Positions 25,229 through 29,470 of a DNA stretch of 29,470 nt are shown piece after piece (within the stretch, counting starts at the first letter, position 1; every line of letters begins with the position of its first letter). The notes under the pieces are model-generated. The model had not been told where the DNA came from, searched no databases, and saw only the letters and a list, made by a program, of their open reading frames with translations. The stretch covers positions 1,201 through 30,670 of the forward strand of contig DKPL01000071.1 in assembly GCA_002471185.1 (NCBI GenBank), written 5' to 3'. Both the position numbers and the translations under genes were made by a program. The stretch is from Bacteroides sp. UBA7335 (GTDB taxonomy: Bacteria; Bacteroidota; Bacteroidia; Bacteroidales; Bacteroidaceae).

Positions 25229-27016
25229 TTAAGAGGTAACAGCTTGCTTATCTTTGGCTAAGGTGAACACAAACTCCAAACCACCGATGTTTTTATTTTT
25301 TGCAGAAATATTCCCACCATGAATAATTACTGCATTCTTTACAATGGCAAGTCCTAAGCCTGTGCCACCCAGTTTGCGCGACCTACCTTTGTCTATTCGG
25401 TAAAATCGTTCGAACAAACGATTAAGATGTTCGGGTGCTACACCAACGCCGGTATCTGAGAAACTGAAGTAGTAGAAGCTATCATCTTCGCGAAAACAGT
25501 TGATGTTGATTTGAATTTTATTTCCCGCATAGGCTATTGCATTGTCCGTAAGGTTACGGAATATGGAGTAAAGAAGCGAGTAATTGCCCGCAATATGGAT
25601 ATCCTTCTTGAGTGAGTTAATCACTGTAATTTGTTTTTCCTCCAACTCTAATGCCACCTCATTCATAATATTCGAAACCAGCATGCCAATGTCTATCTTT
25701 TCCATATCAATCATGTTGGCTGCTTCGTCCATGCGGGTAAGCACTGATATATCGCGTAGCAATCTACTTAATCGGTTGCTTTGCGCATAGCAACGCTCTA
25801 AGAAAGTCTGCATTTTATCTTTCGGGATGTTGTCATTGTTCACAATCGTTTCAAGATATCCTTGAATGCTACTTACAGGGGTCTTCAACTCGTGCGCAAT
25901 GTTTTGAGTCAACTGTCTTTTCAATCGTACCTGCTCTTCTTCTAGGGTGATGTCGTTGATGCTAATTTCGAAACTCAAATCCTGAAAGATGATACACTCT
26001 ACAATAAAGAAACGTCCGTTCTTATTAATTGAGATTGACATACGCTTCTCCTCCTTTTCGGGGCGAGTTGCTGCTTTGTTGATAAACTCGTTAATCTCTT
26101 TAAACTCTTTGATGTTGAACACCTCCTCGGCAGTCTCCAAGTTAAAATCTGAGATGAGGTTGCTATACTGGGTAAAGAGGTTATTAACCAATATCTCTTT
26201 TTTATTTCTACTGAAAACTCCCAAGCCCTCGTGCGATATTTGAAGGTGAGTAATTAGTTTTTCGCGCTCAATGTAAAGTGCCTCCTTCGTTTCGTGTAGG
26301 CGTTTGTAAATTTGGATGATGTGCTGAGAAATCTCTCCCAGCTCGTTGTGTGGAAAGTTTGATTCTAAGTCTTGCTCAATAGCTTCGTTGCGGTCGGCTT
26401 GCATTGCAAACTGCCTCAACTGGTTAATAGAAGTTCCAAGCTTGTTGGTGAACTTTAGAAAGAATGCTAGCAAAATAAGAGTCAATGCTATCGAAAACCA
26501 AAAGAAATGCGACTCCGCCCTAAGTGTTTTTATCAAACTCATATTGTAGGGTAGCGCAGCTCTAATGATGTGGTCTTTGTAACGTGTGGCCGAGTAAAAA
26601 TAGGGAATACCGGTAGTTTCAGAAGTTCTTCTTACTGAAAATCCCGATCCACTATGAAGCGCCTCTTGCACTTCGGGGCGGTTAAAGTGGTTTACCGGTA
26701 GGGTAGAGTCGGCTTTGTATGAGTCGTATAACACCTTTCCCGTCAAATCTACTACCGTAATTCTTAAATCATCCAAGTTGCTTGCATCAATATATTTTGC
26801 TACCACTTCACTGTCAGCAATAGAGTCGATGTGATATTCGAGTATTGCATTATACTTTTGTAGTTGTGCATGAAGTAGGTTAATTTTATAATCCTTTTCG
26901 CGATTGTATTGATAAATAATGAAGCATGTAGAAAGAGCAATAAATAGCGATATGACCGAGAAGAAGAGCTTTCGGCTGAATGAAATAAAGTGTTTAGGAA
27001 TTTCGTGATTGCTCAT
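25229..27016 (-). CDS. PhoR-like membrane sensor histidine kinase
   Basis: Inner-membrane kinase of 595 residues. TM1 is at about 17-36, an extracytoplasmic Cache-like sensor at 37-168 (ITVVDLTGKVLYDSY, HFNRPEVQEAL), and TM2 at about 171-190. A HAMP-like linker and a PAS-like region (250-350) follow. The DHp helix has H375 in QNIAHELKTPVSSIQGYLE. The HATPase domain has its N box (FRNLTDNAIAY), G1 (DTGVG), F box (LFERFYRID) and G2 (GGTGLGLAIVK) all intact, so it should be an active kinase. The architecture is that of PhoR/WalK-type kinases. It lies 2 bases after the response regulator gene, its certain partner. No phosphate-transport genes are in view, so the stimulus is not proven. Confidence 0.9.
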   Translation of the reverse strand: MSNHEIPKHFISFSRKLFFSVISLFIALSTCFIIYQYNREKDYKINLLHAQLQKYNAILEYHIDSIADSEVVAKYIDASNLDDLRITVVDLTGKVLYDSYKADSTLPVNHFNRPEVQEALHSGSGFSVRRTSETTGIPYFYSATRYKDHIIRAALPYNMSLIKTLRAESHFFWFSIALTLILLAFFLKFTNKLGTSINQLRQFAMQADRNEAIEQDLESNFPHNELGEISQHIIQIYKRLHETKEALYIEREKLITHLQISHEGLGVFSRNKKEILVNNLFTQYSNLISDFNLETAEEVFNIKEFKEINEFINKAATRPEKEEKRMSISINKNGRFFIVECIIFQDLSFEISINDITLEEEQVRLKRQLTQNIAHELKTPVSSIQGYLETIVNNDNIPKDKMQTFLERCYAQSNRLSRLLRDISVLTRMDEAANMIDMEKIDIGMLVSNIMNEVALELEEKQITVINSLKKDIHIAGNYSLLYSIFRNLTDNAIAYAGNKIQININCFREDDSFYYFSFSDTGVGVAPEHLNRLFERFYRIDKGRSRKLGGTGLGLAIVKNAVIIHGGNISAKNKNIGGLEFVFTLAKDKQAVTS

Positions 27017-27018
27017 AT

Positions 27019-27708
27019 TTATTCGGTTTCAAAACAGTAACCATATCCCAATCTAGTAACAATACATTTGCCATAGATATCTATTTTCTTACGAAGGCGA
27101 GTGATGTTGACATCAATTGTGCGGTCTAACACATACACCTCGTCACTCCATACACGAGCTAGAATGTCCTCACGAGAGAATACCCGTCCTTTATTTTGAA
27201 GTAAGAGTGATAATATCTCAAACTCCTTTTTGGTTAGAGTAACTTCAGAATTGTCAATGATGACTTTCTTTTTAGTGATATCCAGGGTTAATGATTGATA
27301 TGAGATTTGCTCAACTTGTTTTTCTACCTCATTGGTTGAAGTTCTTCTGATCACAGCTTTCACACGTGCAACAACTTCTCTTAACGAGAATGGTTTCGAA
27401 ATATAGTCGTCGGCACCTAAATTAAACCCCGTTACAGTATCGTTTTCAGTATCTTTGGCTGTGATGAAAATAATAGGAACAGTTGCCGTTTTTTTATCCT
27501 TCTTTAAAATGTTAGCCATCTTAAAGCCCGATATTTCGCCCATCATAACGTCTAATAGTAGTAGGTTATAACTGCCAATGTCCATCTTTAATGCTTCTTC
27601 TGCAGAGTTTGCAGTATCTACCATATAACCTTCGTTCTCGAGATTAAACTTCAAGATCTCGCAAAGATCTTCTTCATCATCTACAACCAAAATGCGATAG
27701 TCATTCAT
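27019..27708 (-). CDS. OmpR/PhoB-family response regulator
   Basis: A 229-residue regulator. The receiver has D10/D11, the phosphoacceptor D53 in LLLLDVMMG, T83 in IIFITAKD, and K105 in DYISKPFSLREV. The C-terminal winged helix (about 130-229) has the OmpR/PhoB pattern: LTKKEFEILSLLLQNKGRVFSREDIL, then RTIDVNITRLRKKI, and RLGYGYCFE. It binds direct repeats as a dimer by family knowledge, and such repeats with an 11-bp period lie just upstream of its own promoter. It is co-transcribed with the sensor kinase. The PhoP/PhoB similarity is clear at family level; the regulon is unknown. Confidence 0.93.
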   Translation of the reverse strand: MNDYRILVVDDEEDLCEILKFNLENEGYMVDTANSAEEALKMDIGSYNLLLLDVMMGEISGFKMANILKKDKKTATVPIIFITAKDTENDTVTGFNLGADDYISKPFSLREVVARVKAVIRRTSTNEVEKQVEQISYQSLTLDITKKKVIIDNSEVTLTKKEFEILSLLLQNKGRVFSREDILARVWSDEVYVLDRTIDVNITRLRKKIDIYGKCIVTRLGYGYCFETE

Positions 27709-27736
27709 TATATTTGCTCTATTAATTGCTGAATTG

Positions 27737-27767
27737 CAAATTTATACTTTTTATTAGTTGATGCAAA
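27737..27767 (-). promoter_or_regulatory. Canonical promoter of the two-component operon
   Basis: On the - strand TTTG (27767-27764), a 19-base spacer, then TAAATTTG (27744-27737): both consensus elements at normal spacing. The leader before the regulator ATG is about 22 nt. It shows that the two-component genes can be transcribed independently of the upstream TPR gene. Confidence 0.85.
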
Positions 27768-27780
27768 ATAGCAGTTATTT

Positions 27781-27824
27781 TATTACGTAGCGGTGAAACA
27801 AGTATTACATTCTTATTACATTGT
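27781..27824. repeat. 11-bp direct repeats resembling a Pho box
   Basis: On the + strand the units are TATTACGTAGC (27781), GGTGAAACAAG (27792, diverged), TATTACATTCT (27803) and TATTACATTGT (27814), in exact 11-bp register. OmpR/PhoB-type regulators bind such 11-bp repeats. The array ends 14 bases upstream of the TTTG box of the regulator promoter, a usual activator position. Confidence 0.6.
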
Positions 27825-29470
27825 TACTTATGTAGAGGATATGTGATGATAATGTTGTGTCCGCTTATCTGATAAAAGCCATTAAATTTATTAAGATACA
27901 AACGGTTGATTTCGTGTAAAATCTCAATATCTTGTCCGCTGAAATAGGTGAGTGGACTGTTATTAATGGTCAACCTCAAGTTACCCGCTTCGACTTCAAG
28001 TTTTATCACTAGTTGGCAAAGTTCGCTCAATGGTTTAGGAGGCTGCATCACCGATAAGAGCATTTTATTAAATCTAAATACATCAACCTCTGTAAATAGT
28101 TCGTCTCTACTTGAATCAAATTTTACCGTTAGCTTTGGGTTCTCTTCCATTTTAATGGCCGTGCAACAGTCTTGACAGATTTGTACTACATTGTATTGCT
28201 CGATATTAAACTTCATCATCCCCGATTCTAATCGCGACAAATCGAGAATGTTGGTAATCATGGTCAGTAGCTCGTTCGAGCTCTCTTTTATTTGTATCGA
28301 AAAGTTAGAGACATCTTCGGGGGATAAATTATTATTATGGCACAACTTATCCGATAATGTTACTACTTCGCTCAGCGGTTTGCTTATTTCGTTAATGATG
28401 TTGCGCAAGAATACCTCTTTTAGCTTATTGGCAGCCTCAATGGCTTGATATGAGTTTGTTATTTTATCTCGCATTACATTCAACTGCTTTCTAGTGGTTA
28501 GCAATCTCTTGATGGCCAAAATCAAAAATAAAAGAATAATAACGATAATAACAATAATCGTCAGGTGAAACGTTTTTTGCCTCTTTTCATTTTCTAAAAT
28601 ATTATGCTTGATAATAAAATTAGCCTTGTTTGCATCTTCATGTTTATGCTCTATGGTTTGTACTATTGAATCAATTTTTAACGCAATTGTTTTGTTGAGT
28701 AATGCCGATTCTTTAAATTGTTGCATCTCGAAGAGTGTTTGAGCTTTCGACATCATGATAGATAGTTTGAAAAAAGTTACCGACTCTTTCATTCGGTCTA
28801 AAGCAATATTAAACTGTTCGAGTGCCTTGTCGTATTGTTTCAAAGCGTAATAATATTTACCCCATTGATTATGATAACTCATGTAATAATTGTAGAACAC
28901 GTCTTTGCTATAATATTGGGTTGCTTTCTCTAGGTGTTTTTTTAAGTTAGCTGTGTCGTTAGTTTTAGAATACACATTGCAATATTTTAACTCATCTTCA
29001 AGCAAAGTTCCTGCCGACATATTTTTAGCATAAAGAGGATTGTCCATCATTTTATGTCTGATGAGCGATAGCGTATCTAAAATGTTAATATACTCTTTAT
29101 AGTCTTCATGATTGATGTTTATGGTATTGATTTGTGAATAGATGGTATGTTTGTTTTCGAGCGTAATTCCCGGGAGTGATAACGCTTCATGCAATATTTT
29201 TAAAGCCTTATTTTCTTCCTTCTTTACCCAACTACGACTATAGGCTTGCGCCATAGCAATATAAGCTATGATCAACCCTTGCTCATTATTAAGTTCAAGC
29301 GCTTCTCTTTTCATCTCTTCAGCTTGAAGTCGCATATATTCAGTATTTCCTTCGAAGCCTTCTAACGATAAAATTTGCCCCCATGTTCTGAAATACTCTT
29401 TATAGCATTTCTCGTCATTGTACAATTTGCTCTTAGTTTTTATTTTCTCAAACTCTTCTAATATCTTTTT
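27824..29470 (-). CDS. TPR membrane protein with degenerate histidine-kinase domain, N-terminus missing
   Basis: The frame is open to the window edge, so the gene is truncated at its 5' end; the TTG at 29423-29425 is an internal codon. Counting from that codon, residues 1-260 are helical TPR-like repeats (QWGKYYYALKQYDKALEQFNIALDRMKE), probably extracytoplasmic. A coiled coil follows, then one membrane helix at about 287-307. The rest resembles a DHp/HATPase module. The H box, normally FLxNMSHEIRTPL, reads FLRNIINEISKPL with Asn345 in place of the phosphoacceptor His. No N, G1 or G2 box is present; the end is LYLNKFNGFYQISGHNIIITYPL. The layout recalls Bacteroides proteins with DUF5112/DUF5113 domains, from memory only. 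It is probably a non-catalytic partner of the downstream two-component system. Confidence 0.82.
   Translation of the reverse strand, partial: KKILEEFEKIKTKSKLYNDEKCYKEYFRTWGQILSLEGFEGNTEYMRLQAEEMKREALELNNEQGLIIAYIAMAQAYSRSWVKKEENKALKILHEALSLPGITLENKHTIYSQINTININHEDYKEYINILDTLSLIRHKMMDNPLYAKNMSAGTLLEDELKYCNVYSKTNDTANLKKHLEKATQYYSKDVFYNYYMSYHNQWGKYYYALKQYDKALEQFNIALDRMKESVTFFKLSIMMSKAQTLFEMQQFKESALLNKTIALKIDSIVQTIEHKHEDANKANFIIKHNILENEKRQKTFHLTIIVIIVIILLFLILAIKRLLTTRKQLNVMRDKITNSYQAIEAANKLKEVFLRNIINEISKPLSEVVTLSDKLCHNNNLSPEDVSNFSIQIKESSNELLTMITNILDLSRLESGMMKFNIEQYNVVQICQDCCTAIKMEENPKLTVKFDSSRDELFTEVDVFRFNKMLLSVMQPPKPLSELCQLVIKLEVEAGNLRLTINNSPLTYFSGQDIEILHEINRLYLNKFNGFYQISGHNIIITYPLHK

Overview
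The window looks like chromosomal DNA from a gut Bacteroides or a close relative (Bacteroidales). The base composition is AT-rich. It carries a SusC/SusD pair, lipoproteins with acidic residues after the lipid cysteine, a GldE homologue, and a TPR-plus-kinase-like protein of a type common in Bacteroides. Several promoters fit the Bacteroides pattern TTTG, about 20 bases, then TAnnTTTG. Most start codons lack a strong Shine-Dalgarno sequence. I see no insertion sequence, tRNA, rRNA or CRISPR array.

Left part, + strand (1-11518): the end of a polysaccharide utilisation locus. It holds a SusC-type outer-membrane transporter (5' end outside the window), its SusD-type lipoprotein, a 1127-residue GH2 enzyme with an inserted PA14 domain, and two unlike PL10-type pectate lyases, one secreted and one a lipoprotein. 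The enzymes point to pectin or a pectic side chain. A long UUCG-capped hairpin separates susCD from the enzyme genes. A perfect terminator is built into the last codons of the second lyase and shared with the convergent RNase G gene.

Housekeeping block (11529-17563): on the - strand lie HU, a 30-residue very basic COX24/DUF1713-type protein, and RNase G with a structured leader. Divergent on the + strand lie mutY, ssb, gldE and a 4'-phosphopantetheinyl transferase. A hairpin terminator then faces convergent tryptophanase (tnaA). An ABM-domain monooxygenase follows on the same (-) strand as tnaA, upstream of it.

Vitamin B12 block (19736-25077, - strand): a cobalamin riboswitch with its own promoter controls btuB (TonB-dependent B12 transporter), a BtuG-like surface beta-propeller fused to a large extra C-terminal domain, and a DUF4465 lipoprotein resembling BtuH. 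Between riboswitch and btuB is an unusually long leader of about 360 nt. It contains several hairpins and a degenerate 22-bp tandem repeat.

Right edge (25229-29470, - strand): a PhoR-like sensor kinase and PhoB/OmpR-type regulator with a canonical promoter. Just upstream of that promoter is an array of 11-bp direct repeats resembling a Pho box, which suggests autoregulation. The array starts at the stop codon of a TPR protein with a kinase-like C-terminus that has lost its phosphoacceptor histidine and its ATP-binding motifs. That gene runs out of the window.

The strongest candidates for undescribed biology are the 22-bp repeats in the btuB leader, the BtuG fusion, the Pho-box-like array, and the pseudokinase next to an intact two-component system.
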